NCBI RefSeq assembly: GCF_002295115.1
Contig: NZ_NSFV01000011.1
Coordinates: 62,001 to 126,000, forward strand
DNA from: Mesorhizobium sp. WSM4311
GTDB taxonomy: Bacteria; Pseudomonadota; Alphaproteobacteria; Rhizobiales; Rhizobiaceae
Reading direction: 5' to 3'
DNA length: 64,000 nt
The notes beneath the pieces were generated by a model that searched no databases, was not told the DNA's origin, and saw only the letters and a program-made list of their open reading frames with translations. Below, one piece after another: positions 16,773-25,935 of the stretch. The first letter of the stretch is position 1. The number at the start of each line of letters is the position of its first letter. Both the position numbers and the translations under genes were made by a program.

Positions 16773-18449
16773 ATGGCAAGGCCCGATACCCAGTCCGTAG
16801 CCCGTTTGCTCCGGGAGTATGCTCAGCGTTCCTCCCTGCGGGGTGGAAATCCTTACCGGGCGAAGGCGTATCTGCGTGCGGCCGACAGCCTCCGCGCGTT
16901 GTCGGAACCCCTGGAGCGAATCATCGCGGAGGGCGGGCTGACGGAGCTGCGAGGGATCGGCGATGCGATCGCCGATATTATTACGACGCTTCACCAGACC
17001 GGTTCGCATCCAAGCCTCGAAAAGCTCCGCAAGGATGTGCCTGAAGGTGTGCTCGAACTGTTCTCGATTCCAGGACTGCGTCCTGACAAGATCCTCAAGC
17101 TTCACCAGTCGCTCGGCGTTTCATCGCTTGAGGACTTGGAGGCCGCGGCCAAGGACGGCCTGATCGCCAAGACAAAGGGTCTCGGCGCCTCGCTGCAGAC
17201 AAAGGTGCTGCAAAATCTTGCGATTGCACGATCCGCCGAAACGCAGCTGCATCTGCACAAGGCAGCTGCCCTGCTTGAGCATGCCGTGGAGATCCTCAGG
17301 CGGCGGCATCCTGAATTTGTAAAGCTTCAGGTCGCCGGCGATTTCCGCCGCGGCAGCGAACTTGTCTCCGATCTGGCGGTTGTCGCGGAAGCCAAGCAAC
17401 CAGCCGAGAACAAGCCAAGCGGCGGCTTGAACCTCGTCATTACCGACAAAAGGCATTTTGGCGCACAGTTGCTCAATGCGACGGGCTCGGCTGAGCATGT
17501 CAGGTTGCTGCACGAACGCGCAAAAGAGCTGGGAATGGAGCTGCGGCCGGACGGTCTCTATCGTGGAAAGAAGCTGATCGCGTCGGCAACCGAAGCGGAC
17601 ATCTACGAGTCGCTGCGCCTGCAATTCATCGAGCCGGAACTGCGCGAGGGCCGCAATGAGATTGAGAAAGCAGAGAGGAACAAGCTTCCGAAGCTTGTCA
17701 GCGATGCTGATCTGCACGGAATCGTTCACTGCCACACGGATGCCTCGGATGGCACCGCGACTTTGGCGGCCATGGCGAACGCTACGCGGGAACGTGGCTT
17801 CGAGTATTTCGGGGTGGCCGACCACTCGCGGTCCGCGCACTACGCCGGCGGCCTGTCCATCGAGGAGATCGAAGAGCAGCACCGTGAGGCGGACCGGTTG
17901 AACAGGTCCTACGGGAAAGAATTTCGGATTCTCAAAGGCATTGAGGCCGATATCTTGGCGGACGGTTCTCTCGATTATCCCGATGAGATTCTTGCGACCT
18001 TTGATTTCGTTGTCGCCAGTGTCCACAGCCGCTTCAGGATGACGAAGAAGGACCAGACCGATCGTATCATACGGGCGGTTCAGAACCCTTACACGACCAT
18101 TCTAGGCCACATGACGGGCCGGCAACTCACTCGTCGACCAGGTTACGAGATCGACATCGACAAATTACTGAGGGCTTGCGCAAAATTCGGCGTCGCTGTT
18201 GAAATCAACGCTCATCCCTGGCGGCTGGATCTCGATTGGCGCTGGCATGAGAAAGCCCTCGCCCATGGCTGCATCTTCAGCATCAATCCCGACGCCCATT
18301 CAATCGGCGAACTCGATCATATGCATTGGGGCGTGGAGACGGCCCGGAAGGGCGGCGTGCCGGCAAAGAGTGTTTTGAATGCCATGAAGCTGCCAGCACT
18401 GCTCCGCTATCTGTCGAGCAGGCGGCACCTCTCAAATCGCGCTGCATAG
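16773..18449 (+). CDS. PolX-family protein with PHP domain; polymerase site degenerate
   Basis: A 558-aa PolX-like protein. The N-terminal helix-hairpin-helix part (RGGNPYRAKAYLRAADSLRAL, LTELRGIGDAIADII) is normal. In the polymerase core the motif normally containing DxD reads GDFRRGSELVSDLAVVAE, so the second catalytic Asp is Ala, and the third (usually VDLR) reads LNLVIT. Nucleotidyl transfer is therefore unlikely. The C-terminal PHP phosphoesterase is intact: HCHTDASDG, GVADHS, IEADIL, VASVHSRF, GHMTGR, NPDAHS. It probably acts as a 3'-5' exonuclease/phosphoesterase in repair. Stress-controlled by the promoter at 16740. Confidence 0.88.
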   Translation: MARPDTQSVARLLREYAQRSSLRGGNPYRAKAYLRAADSLRALSEPLERIIAEGGLTELRGIGDAIADIITTLHQTGSHPSLEKLRKDVPEGVLELFSIPGLRPDKILKLHQSLGVSSLEDLEAAAKDGLIAKTKGLGASLQTKVLQNLAIARSAETQLHLHKAAALLEHAVEILRRRHPEFVKLQVAGDFRRGSELVSDLAVVAEAKQPAENKPSGGLNLVITDKRHFGAQLLNATGSAEHVRLLHERAKELGMELRPDGLYRGKKLIASATEADIYESLRLQFIEPELREGRNEIEKAERNKLPKLVSDADLHGIVHCHTDASDGTATLAAMANATRERGFEYFGVADHSRSAHYAGGLSIEEIEEQHREADRLNRSYGKEFRILKGIEADILADGSLDYPDEILATFDFVVASVHSRFRMTKKDQTDRIIRAVQNPYTTILGHMTGRQLTRRPGYEIDIDKLLRACAKFGVAVEINAHPWRLDLDWRWHEKALAHGCIFSINPDAHSIGELDHMHWGVETARKGGVPAKSVLNAMKLPALLRYLSSRRHLSNRAA

Positions 18450-18474
18450 TCGGGAGAGACTTGGGCCGTTCTAG

Positions 18475-18655
18475 TTGTGTCTGGCACCGATCCTTTGTGC
18501 GATCGACTGGGGCTTTCGGGTCATCCTCCTGACAGATGCTCTCTGCAGCTCCGCCGAGGAAACTCATGATGCCATGATGGGCGCCTACCTCAACAGGTTC
18601 GGCGAGCAGGTGGAGTGGACGCCTTGCTGGAAGCATGGCCCGGCACAAAGCTGGA
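18475..18655 (+). pseudogene. Fragment of an isochorismatase-like cysteine hydrolase
   Basis: The frame encodes GFRVILLTDALCSSAEETHDAMM and YLNRFGEQVE, which match the catalytic-cysteine region and following helix of isochorismatase-family hydrolases. The N-terminal catalytic Asp/Lys part is absent and the frame then runs into unrelated sequence. About 60 codons of the usual 180-200 remain. Confidence 0.65.
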
Positions 18656-18731
18656 GCGCAGGGCGTCCTGAGCGTTCGCGGCGGCGGATTGCCAGATGGG
18701 TGGCCGGCTACATCGGGAAATTCCTCACGAA

Positions 18732-18756
18732 GGAACTCACCGCCTGCCTGCTAGTT
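18732..18756 (+). promoter_or_regulatory. EcfG-type promoter of the DUF892 gene
   Basis: GGAAC (18732-18736), 16 bp, AGTT (18753-18756). It lies 29 bp before the TTG start codon of the ferritin-like gene. Confidence 0.65.
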
Positions 18757-18784
18757 TGGTGTCAAAGACACCTCGGAGGACATC

Positions 18785-19288
18785 TTGGGCTTTTTCACTA
18801 AAGACATCAAAACGCTGAACGACCTCTTCGTACACACCCTGCAGGATATCTGCTACGCAGAACGGCAGATCGCGAAGAAACTGCCGGACATGATCGAGAA
18901 GGCAACCGAGCCGTCCCTGAAAAACGGTTTCGAAACTCACCTTGCCGAGACAAAGAACCAGGTCGTGCGCCTGGAGAAGATCTTTAAGATGAATGGCGTC
19001 CAGGCCAAGGGCGTCGATTGTCCTATGATCGACGGCATTCGCAAGGAAGCAAGCGAGGTCGCCGGCGACGTCGACGACAACCAGATCCTTGACGCAGCGC
19101 CCACCGCCGCCGCACAGGCCGTCGAGCACAATGAGGTCACACGTTACGGCACGCTGATTGCATGGGCGAAGAAGCTAGGCCGCAACGATTGCGCTTCCGT
19201 GCTCGAGCAGAACCTCGACGAGGAAAAGGCGACGGACCAGAAGCTGAACAAGATGGCGCTGGACAGCATGAACCAGAAGGCGGCCTGA
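18785..19288 (+). CDS. DUF892 ferritin-like protein (YciF/YciE family)
   Basis: A 167-aa four-helix-bundle protein of the DUF892 family, linked to stress survival. Helix 1 reads LNDLFVHTLQDICYAERQIAKKLPDM with the family Glu; NGFETHLAETKNQVVRLEKIF, the central AGDVDDNQILDAAPTAAAQAVEHNEVTRYG and CASVLEQNLDEEKATDQKL follow. The probable start is TTG at 18785 behind GGAGGA. A hairpin (19308-19333) separates it from the next gene. Promoter of EcfG type at 18732. Identification is firm; the metal chemistry is not known. Confidence 0.9.
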   Translation: MGFFTKDIKTLNDLFVHTLQDICYAERQIAKKLPDMIEKATEPSLKNGFETHLAETKNQVVRLEKIFKMNGVQAKGVDCPMIDGIRKEASEVAGDVDDNQILDAAPTAAAQAVEHNEVTRYGTLIAWAKKLGRNDCASVLEQNLDEEKATDQKLNKMALDSMNQKAA

Positions 19289-19307
19289 GGCCGCGACGAA
19301 AGAATGG

Positions 19308-19333
19308 GCCGTCCGCTCTAGCGGGCGGTCTTT
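19308..19333 (+). terminator. Hairpin after the DUF892 gene
   Basis: GGCCGTCCGCT and AGCGGGCGGTC pair with one mismatch around a CT loop and are followed by TTTC. A weak intrinsic terminator or attenuator between 19288 and the next start at 19351. Confidence 0.45.
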
Positions 19334-19350
19334 CGGCAGAAGGGATAGCG

Positions 19351-19605
19351 ATGGACCCGATGATGGTGCTGAGAGCATTTGCAGCCGCGACGACGATCCT
19401 GGCTGCGGCGCTCGTCGCCGTGAATTGGAACGCGCGCATCACTTTCGCGGGGTTTGTGATATTCATCGTCGCTGCCATTGCCTGGTCAGCGGACGGATGG
19501 CTGGAAAGCAAGGCCTCGCTGATTGTCCAGAATGTTATCCTCCTGGTTGTCAACGTGCTTGGAGTCTGGCGCTGGCTGCCAAAGGCGGAAAAGGAAATGG
19601 ACTAA
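19351..19605 (+). CDS. Small integral membrane protein
   Basis: An 84-aa protein with three predicted membrane helices: LRAFAAATTILAAALVAVNW, ITFAGFVIFIVAAIAWSA, and SLIVQNVILLVVNVLGVWRW, ending KAEKEMD. The W-R-W-L ending resembles small inner-membrane proteins seen near stress genes. I do not recognise a named family. Start MDPMMV at 19351 follows AAGGGA. It lies 62 bp after the DUF892 gene and may be expressed with it. Confidence 0.65.
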   Translation: MDPMMVLRAFAAATTILAAALVAVNWNARITFAGFVIFIVAAIAWSADGWLESKASLIVQNVILLVVNVLGVWRWLPKAEKEMD

Positions 19606-19644
19606 CCGGCGCTTCAGCTTGAACGAAAGAGGTACCGAAGCTGC

Positions 19645-20277
19645 ATGCCGCGCAAGCTCAAAGTCTTTCAGACCTCTCAGGGCTTCTACGATCTCGCCAT
19701 CGCGGCGCCCTCCATGAAGGCGGCGCTCGAAGCCTGGGGGTCTGGCATCAACCTATTCCACCTGGGATTCGCGACCGTGTCCGACGATCCCAAAGTCATC
19801 GCGGCGGCGATGAAGAAGCCGGGCGTCGTCTTGCGGCGGACGCTGGGGACGAACGGGCCGTTCAGTGAGCACGCTGACCTGCCAGCCACCCTCGACGATG
19901 CGCCGGAGCAAAGCAGAAAGCCACACGCGAAAAAACCCAGCACTGGCAAGACCAAGGCCGCGGACGAGAAGGCCGAGCGCCGTGCGGCAGCCGAATACGA
20001 AAAGGAGCGGCAGCGGCGTGACAGCGAGCGCCAAAAGGAGGAGGCGTCCGCGGCGAAGGCTAAGGAGCGGCGCAGGGCGGCAGTGGAAAAGGCGGAGCTA
20101 GCGCTGGCCGACGCGGAGCGCGAGCACGCGGAAATAATCACCGAAATCGACAACGATCAGGCGGCCGTCCAGCGCCGCGCGGACGACGAGGAGAAGCGCT
20201 GGAGCACGTTGAAAGCGCGTCTCGACGTCAATTTGCGAAAGGCACGTGGCCTGGGAGAACGGAAGCCATTTTCGTAA
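19645..20277 (+). CDS. Coiled-coil, TolA-like hypothetical protein
   Basis: A 210-aa protein in two parts. Residues 1-65 (KLKVFQTSQGFYDLAIAAPSMKAALEAWG, then LFHLGFATVSDDPKVIAAAMKKPGVVLRR) form a conserved globular part. Residues 85-205 are highly charged Lys/Glu/Arg/Ala repeats forming a long coiled coil, which makes such proteins be annotated as TolA-like. There is no membrane anchor, so a real Tol function is unlikely. A 39-bp gap separates it from the membrane protein gene before it. Conserved in rhizobia to my recollection, but function unknown. Confidence 0.7.
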   Translation: MPRKLKVFQTSQGFYDLAIAAPSMKAALEAWGSGINLFHLGFATVSDDPKVIAAAMKKPGVVLRRTLGTNGPFSEHADLPATLDDAPEQSRKPHAKKPSTGKTKAADEKAERRAAAEYEKERQRRDSERQKEEASAAKAKERRRAAVEKAELALADAEREHAEIITEIDNDQAAVQRRADDEEKRWSTLKARLDVNLRKARGLGERKPFS

Positions 20278-20729
20278 CCCGGGCACAGGAACAATGTCCT
20301 CTTTTCGCGGATCATCGCAAACGAGGAAAAGAAAATGGCGAAAGCAGCATCGTTTCATGAACGGCGAAACGCTTTACCTTTTTGTTAGATTTTCCGGATG
20401 GAAAACAGCTAGCACTTGTCGTCAGATTGCTTTAGGCGGCAATCAGCTTCCCGAAGAATTTGCGGATATCGTCCACCAGCAGGTCAGGGGTCTCGGAGCT
20501 TTCGCCGACGCTCTTTCGCCCGCTCATGGAGGATGGACAACTTGTTGCGCCTCTACCCACTGTTTTGAAGGGGCCTGACTGGTACTTCGCCCTGATCCGC
20601 GAAGGCGACCAGCGACCAGCGCCCCGGAGCTTTAGCAATTGGCTACGTGCAAAGATCCAGCGGTCGCACTGGCAAGACTGAGTAGATCAATGCGGTAGTC
20701 GAGCGCATTGGCTCGGAGGCTTCCCGGCA

Positions 20730-20910
20730 GACACAGGTCGGCGCCGCCTTGCGAGCAAGCGGCCCCGCTCTGCGCAGACGGCATTCGCGTGGGGGGATGG
20801 CCAAGACCATTTCTTCCCTCGTGTGAGGCTGTCGCCCTTCTGTTGCCTGGCCTTTGCCGTATGCAATTGAGTTTGTGCGGAGATGGCGGAGTGCCGGGCT
20901 CCCTTTAGGA
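20730..20910 (-). promoter_or_regulatory. Structured leader, copy C (orphan)
   Basis: About 75% identical by eye to copy B from GCGCCGCCTTGCGAGC through the hairpin and on to the distal part. The hairpin (20791-20818) keeps the CCAAGA loop and outer GG/CC pairs but its stem is weakened. The short ATG-GTC-TTG-GCC start region is kept, yet no DUF932 or ParB gene follows, so this is probably an orphan left by rearrangement. Confidence 0.5.
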
Positions 20911-20916
20911 AAAAAC

Positions 20917-21048
20917 GCAGCCGTAGGAGCGTCAGCATAGCGGCGCTGAAGGCGCGACGCGGGACCGACTGCAATGACGAGACCGCGTCAAGAGGGTAGC
21001 CGAAGGAGCGTCAGCATAGCGCCGCCGCAGGCGGGACGCGGGGCCGAC
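20917..21048. repeat. Pair of 53-bp direct repeats
   Basis: 20917-20969 and 20996-21048 share GGAGCGTCAGCATAGCG and a GGCG-GACGCGG-CCGAC ending, with about 8 differences. Spacing is 79 bp start to start. No coding explanation seen. Confidence 0.6.
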
Positions 21049-21390
21049 GACCCCCGGCGAGGAGTTCCGTTTTGGCTCGATTATACTGACACTTGGCTGC
21101 AAGACTTCGACGGCGTGCCTCTCGGCGGCGCCAGTCAAATTAACCCGATCGGCGACGAGCTGGAGTCCGAGCTTCACGAGGACCGCAGTGCGCAATCCCA
21201 GCCCAGGAACCTAAGCCGGCGCTACCCATGCAGTTGACATTTTGCCTGGCGTCGGAACAAATATAGAACATGGAAATTCTCGAATCAACACGACTGTCTC
21301 CCGCGAGAGAGACCGCTCAGGCCTTTTGATGCCAACGGGGAACGACGTGGCGGAACGGCGCTTCACAGGGCCGCAGAGTGACCTGAACGA

Positions 21391-23556
21391 GTGGAGCAAA
21401 TGAAGCTGCCTGTTCTCCCGGTTTATTATTATCACGACCATTTCACAGAAATGCTCGGCTTCGTCAGCGAGACCTATGGTGCTGTGTTGACGCATCGTCA
21501 CCGGGCCTTCATCGAGACTTTTGCGACCATCTCGAAAGACGCCCAGTGCCTTTTGATCCGGATGATAAACCGGCGCGGTGTCATTTTTCGTCAGTCTGCT
21601 TTCCGCTATGCCGAGATTTCGAACGCGAAACGCGCTGTTGCGGAACTCCGCACTCTTGGATATGTGCGCTCGCTCGCAGAGAGCGACTACGCCCATTTCA
21701 TCGTTTGCCATCCCAAAGATGCGCTCATCCAAGGCGCAAAGAATGCGGGCCTGGCCGAGCTGCGCACATCCTGGGCGAAGGGCAAGCTCGTTGACTACTA
21801 TCTTGCGAACGTCACCTTCGAGACAGCCTATCAATATTGTGGTGGAGATGACTTTATCGCCCTTGGCGACACGGCACCGATTGAATTCCTGCTCTACCTT
21901 TATTTCGGCAAGACCGAGCAGGATCTGAAGAACTTTGCCTTGCGGGACCTCGGCATCCTGCGCACCAACAAGAATGCAAATCTGAGCGCTCGCTTCACGG
22001 ACGCCGATGAGGCCCATGCGAGCTTCCATTTCAGCCGCCTTCTTGATGGCCTTGAGGTCAAATCCGAGCCCACCTACCGGGCCGCCATATCCGCAATCCT
22101 CGGCGGTCCTCAATGCACAACTGACTATGCCGCGGACCTGAAAAGCAAGGCAGCGCACAAAGCCGGCCAGTACTTCGAAAAGAGCGACGAGAAGGAGTTG
22201 GCGATACAGCTCTATCGCGCCGGTAGCTCCTTCGACTGCAATGAGCGCCTCGCGCGTCTGCTCTATTCGACCGGCGACAAGAAGGGGTCGGAAGAGCTCC
22301 TGCGGCGGATGATCGATGATCCCGCCAGTGACGACGAGTTCGTGTTTGCGAATGATTTCTATGCCCGCAAGTTCAACGGCCGAAGGACTGGGCTTTGCAC
22401 CGAGCTGCTGCGGGCCGGCCGCACGATCACAGTCGACGATAGCTGGCGGGGCAACCCGGAGGCCGGCGTCGCCGGTGTGATGCGCCGGCAGGGCTGCAAG
22501 GTCTTCTACGCGGAGAATACCCTCTGGCACTGCCTTTTCGGTTTGCTGTTTTGGGATGAGCTCTTCGAGTCAGGCCAGCTGCACTCGAGCTTCGACTGGA
22601 TGCCTCATTGTCTGAAGGACAAGACCTTCGCGCGCCTGTTCGCAAAAGAGATCGGCGAAAAACTGGCAGCAGTTGCATCACAATCCGCGCTCACACTTGT
22701 TCTGCGCACCATTGCCGGAAAGTGGGGGACGCCGAACGGGATCTTCGCTTGGGACTATGTCGACATGGACGCGATACGGCCGCTGCTCGCCGCCCATCCA
22801 GGCGGCGTAAGCACCATGTTGCGGCTCATGTGCGAAGATTTTCGCGCCATGCGCGACGGTTTTCCGGACCTCATGACCGAGCTTAATGGCGAAGTCGCGT
22901 TCCTTGAGGTGAAGGCAGAAGGGGATGCTGTCCGCCGCAGTCAGCTGACGCGGCTGCGACAGCTTGGCGGCGCAGGCATCAAGGCGGATATCGCGCGTGT
23001 CGATTTTCGGTTCGATCCCGAGCAGGAGTATGTCGTCGTCGACATCGAAACCACGGGAAGCTGGTCGAACGGCGACCGCGTCACGGAGATTGGCGCGGTA
23101 AAAATCCGCAATCATGAAATTGTCGACGAATGGAGTTCGCTGATCAATCCGCAGCGGTTGATCCCGGCTATGATCACTCGGCTCACCGGCATCACGAACG
23201 ACATGGTAAGAAACGCGCCCCCGTTTGCGGAAGTCGCTGACGAGTTCATGCAGTTCATGGGTGAGGGAATTTTTGTCGCCCACAATGTGAATTTTGACTA
23301 CGGCTTCCTCTCCAGCGAATACGAGCGGCTCGAACGTCGCTTCCGGTTCCCAAAACTCTGTACCTGCGCGACGATGCGAAGGCAGTTCCCGGGTCACAAG
23401 TCTTACGGCCTCGGCAGCCTCTGCGAGGCGTACGACATCAACCTCAAAGATCATCACCGGGCACTCTGCGACGCACGCGCCGCAGCTCACCTTCTCAACC
23501 TCATCAATGGAAAACGTGATATCGGCCCGTCGGTGCTTGCAGAGCAAGCGGCATAA
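21391..23556 (+). CDS. VRR-NUC nuclease fused to a DnaQ-like 3'-5' exonuclease
   Basis: A 721-aa two-nuclease protein. Residues 1-470 are a FAN1-like helical region (MKLPVLPVYYYHDHFTEML, LTHRHRAFIETFATISKDAQCL, winged-helix and TPR-like parts). Residues about 480-535 are a VRR-NUC PD-(D/E)xK site: GFPDLM, FLEVKAEGD, then the Q of SQLTRLRQL. Residues 545-710 are a DEDDh exonuclease: DIETTG, FVAHNVNFDYGFL, HHRALCDARAA. All catalytic residues are present. It should cut branched or cross-linked DNA and trim 3' ends. The start may be MKLPVLP at 21400. The gene stands alone, close to PolX and dinB relics. Confidence 0.88.
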   Translation: MEQMKLPVLPVYYYHDHFTEMLGFVSETYGAVLTHRHRAFIETFATISKDAQCLLIRMINRRGVIFRQSAFRYAEISNAKRAVAELRTLGYVRSLAESDYAHFIVCHPKDALIQGAKNAGLAELRTSWAKGKLVDYYLANVTFETAYQYCGGDDFIALGDTAPIEFLLYLYFGKTEQDLKNFALRDLGILRTNKNANLSARFTDADEAHASFHFSRLLDGLEVKSEPTYRAAISAILGGPQCTTDYAADLKSKAAHKAGQYFEKSDEKELAIQLYRAGSSFDCNERLARLLYSTGDKKGSEELLRRMIDDPASDDEFVFANDFYARKFNGRRTGLCTELLRAGRTITVDDSWRGNPEAGVAGVMRRQGCKVFYAENTLWHCLFGLLFWDELFESGQLHSSFDWMPHCLKDKTFARLFAKEIGEKLAAVASQSALTLVLRTIAGKWGTPNGIFAWDYVDMDAIRPLLAAHPGGVSTMLRLMCEDFRAMRDGFPDLMTELNGEVAFLEVKAEGDAVRRSQLTRLRQLGGAGIKADIARVDFRFDPEQEYVVVDIETTGSWSNGDRVTEIGAVKIRNHEIVDEWSSLINPQRLIPAMITRLTGITNDMVRNAPPFAEVADEFMQFMGEGIFVAHNVNFDYGFLSSEYERLERRFRFPKLCTCATMRRQFPGHKSYGLGSLCEAYDINLKDHHRALCDARAAAHLLNLINGKRDIGPSVLAEQAA

Positions 23557-23579
23557 GCCGCTCAGCGGGTCGATGATGT

Positions 23580-24531
23580 CGCATGGACGAGGCGCCCTCG
23601 GCAAACCGCGTGGGTCGAGCGTTGGCGAGCTGTGGTGAAACTCGTCCCCTCCGCCGTGGTGGCTGCCGAGCTGCGAGGCGCGCGTGTTTGGCGTCCGATC
23701 GGCGATCCTCCGGTCACCGTAAAGCGGCAATGCCCGCAGCGGTCTCGGCTCAGATTCGGGGATTTTTCGCCGAGCATACCTATCGGATTAAGCCGCGCTC
23801 GCTCGATGAAGCCTATCTCGATGTGACTGAGAACCGGCACGGCATTGCCGGGCGACGACCGGCGCTGAAATAATCAGGGCGAAGATCCCTGTAGTGATCG
23901 GGCTGACCGCGTCCGCCGGTAACTCCTACAACAAATTCCATGCAAAATGGCATCGGATCACGCCTCGCCTGGGGCCCGCTTTCTCGAAGCCTTGCCGGTC
24001 AGGAAATTCCACGGTGTCGGACCGGCGATCGCGGCGAAGATGCAAGGTCTAGGCATCGAGACTGGCGCCGATCTCAAGACGAAGCCCCTCGCCTTCCTGC
24101 AGCCGCATTTCGGAAAACCGGGGCTTTGGTACTACAAGATCGCACGCGGCCTCGATGAGCGCTTTGTCGAACCCGGTCGGCCGCGCAAGTCCGTCGGCGC
24201 CGAGGATACTTTTACCTCCGATACATTTGAGCTCGATGCGGCGGTGCAGAACTGGGACCGCTTGTCGCCAAGGTCTGGAATTATTGTGAGGCCAAGGGCA
24301 TTTGTGGCAGGACCCGTTACCTTGAAGGTCAAGTTTGCCGATTTTCAGCAGATTACCCGTAGTCGCACCGCTGAATTCCCAATGCATGCCCTGGCTGATG
24401 TCGAGCAGCTAGCCGCAAGCCTTTTGAACCCGTTTTCCCCACGCAGAAGGGATCCGATTGCTCGGTGTCACCCTTTCATCGCTTTCGAAGCACCGCCCTC
24501 CGAACAGCATCAACTGCGTCTCGAATTCTAA
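23580..24531 (+). pseudogene. dinB: Decayed DNA polymerase IV gene (dinB)
   Basis: Pieces of DinB appear in order in changing frames: LGKPRG and SSVGE (23590s), PPVTVKRQCP, GFFAEHTYRIKPRSLDEAYLDVTEN (palm motif, 23750-23835), IGLTASAGNSYNKFHAKW (23900-23955), then a longer open part from 23947: FLEALPVRKFHGVGPAIAAKM, KSVGAEDTF, TLKVKFADF, QHQLRLEF and a stop. The N-terminal metal-binding DMDAFYASVE is gone and several deletions and frame changes intervene. Not functional. Confidence 0.85.
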
Positions 24532-25017
24532 CATATCGTTTTGCGATTGGGTGTGCAGTTCGTTCGGCTGCCCCCAATGCTGGTTTTCGCCTACTCTTCG
24601 AATGCGGGATGACAAGAGGCGAATTTGAGAATTCCAGACGAGTTGGACGGTATCATTGCGGACGTTGAGAAGCGACCGGCGTTTAGTTCGGGCTCGAAAC
24701 CTCTTCCGGAGCGAGCCCTCAATGCGGTTTGCATTTGGAAGTGGCTCCGCCCGCAACAAGAATAAGGAAGATATTCCTGATGCGTCGGCAGGTTCTTCCC
24801 GGCAGCCTGAAGATGTTGCGAGCAGGCTCCAACGCGATCTAGTCGGGTCGTTCACTTATGCCTTCCTGATTGAGCGGCCGGGCGATCGTCGGGTTCGGGT
24901 TGTCTGGCCGCGCTCGCACTGGAGCGTGAAAGCGCCTTCTGCTTCCCATGTCCTCGTTGCTTGTTTGGTGATACGATAATCGGGGAGAGACGAACCGTCC
25001 TATCTCCCCAAGAGTGC
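24532..25017. other. Gap without a recognised gene
   Basis: A plus-strand frame from 24722 (MRFAFGSGSARN) to 24979 could encode an 85-aa protein, but it has no ribosome site and no family resemblance. Nothing else stands out in these 486 bp. Confidence 0.35.
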
Positions 25018-25935
25018 TCACGGACGGACGCGGATAACCGTCTTGCCCGTGCGGCGCTCGGTCGAGTTAAAGGTCGCAACAGCGTCGTCGAGGGTCGAGA
25101 GCTTGCCGATATTCGTCCGCAGTCGTCCATCCCGGATCCGCTGAACTATCTCAAAAAGCTGGTTTCGATCAGCCTCGACGACGAAGTCAACCGTCAGGCC
25201 ATCTGCAGGTCGAATATCCGTTGGTCCTACGACAGTCACAAGCGTTCCTCCTGCCCGGACCAGCGTTGCAGACCGTTTCTGGATGTCGCCGCCGATGACG
25301 TCGAATACCAGATCAACGCCGCCGACGTCTTCCAGGGTGTCGTTCCCGAGGTCGACGAATTCATTTGCGCCGAAGTCGAGCGCCTTCTGGCGGTCTGCGG
25401 CGCGTCCGGTGCCGATGACATAAGCGCCGGCTTCTCGCGCAAGCTGCGTCACCATCGATCCGACTGCGCCGGCCGCGCCATGCGCGAGAACGCTCTGCCC
25501 CGCCTGAAGGCGGCCATGCTGGAACAGCCCCTGCCACGCGGTCAGGCCCGAGATCGGCAGGCTCGCGCCCACCGTAAAGTCGAAATCGCCCGGCAGCGGC
25601 GCGAGGTTGCGTGCCTCCATGGCCACATACTCCGCGAGCGTGCCGTCGCGATGCCAATCCGCAAGGCCGAACACCCGCTGCCCGACCGTCAGCCCCTTTG
25701 TGCCATAACCCAGTGCAGTGACCACACCGGCCAGCTCATGGCCGAGGATCGACGGCATCCGGTCACGGAAGGCTCGATCGGCCCAGGTCGAAGGCCATTC
25801 CAGTTCGGTGTTGACGAATCCCGCTGCATGAACCTGTACGACGACGTCGTTTATTGCCGCCTGCGGCTCGGGCCGCTCCACCAGCTTCATCCCGGCCGTT
25901 CCTGCAGCCTGGTCCGTCACTACGATCGCTTTCAT
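25018..25935 (-). CDS. Zinc-independent MDR-type NADPH:quinone oxidoreductase
   Basis: A 305-aa medium-chain dehydrogenase/reductase of the quinone reductase type. It has the N-terminal GroES-like fold (MKAIVVTDQAAG, VQVHAAGFVNTELEW, LGHELAGVVTALG) and a Rossmann fold with HGAAGAVGSMVTQLA, followed by the NADP-recognition IGTGRAADR, then FDVIGGDI. Structural-zinc cysteines are absent. It probably reduces quinones or enals with NADPH. GAGGAG precedes the ATG at 25935. It is monocistronic. No EcfG site was found upstream. Confidence 0.9.
   Translation of the reverse strand: MKAIVVTDQAAGTAGMKLVERPEPQAAINDVVVQVHAAGFVNTELEWPSTWADRAFRDRMPSILGHELAGVVTALGYGTKGLTVGQRVFGLADWHRDGTLAEYVAMEARNLAPLPGDFDFTVGASLPISGLTAWQGLFQHGRLQAGQSVLAHGAAGAVGSMVTQLAREAGAYVIGTGRAADRQKALDFGANEFVDLGNDTLEDVGGVDLVFDVIGGDIQKRSATLVRAGGTLVTVVGPTDIRPADGLTVDFVVEADRNQLFEIVQRIRDGRLRTNIGKLSTLDDAVATFNSTERRTGKTVIRVRP

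Larger units (their letters stand above)
20278..21390. other. 1.1-kb region with leader copy C and direct repeats; no supported gene
   Basis: Between the coiled-coil gene and the nuclease gene no convincing long frame is seen. A short minus-strand frame near 20432-20530 ends DLLVDDIRKFFGKLIAA and may be a gene remnant of unknown origin. The stretch also holds leader copy C (20730-20910) and a pair of 53-bp direct repeats. Confidence 0.5.

Noticed and set aside
22678-23730. 350-codon minus-strand frame opposite the nuclease gene
   Set aside because: Antisense shadow; the plus strand carries both nuclease active sites.
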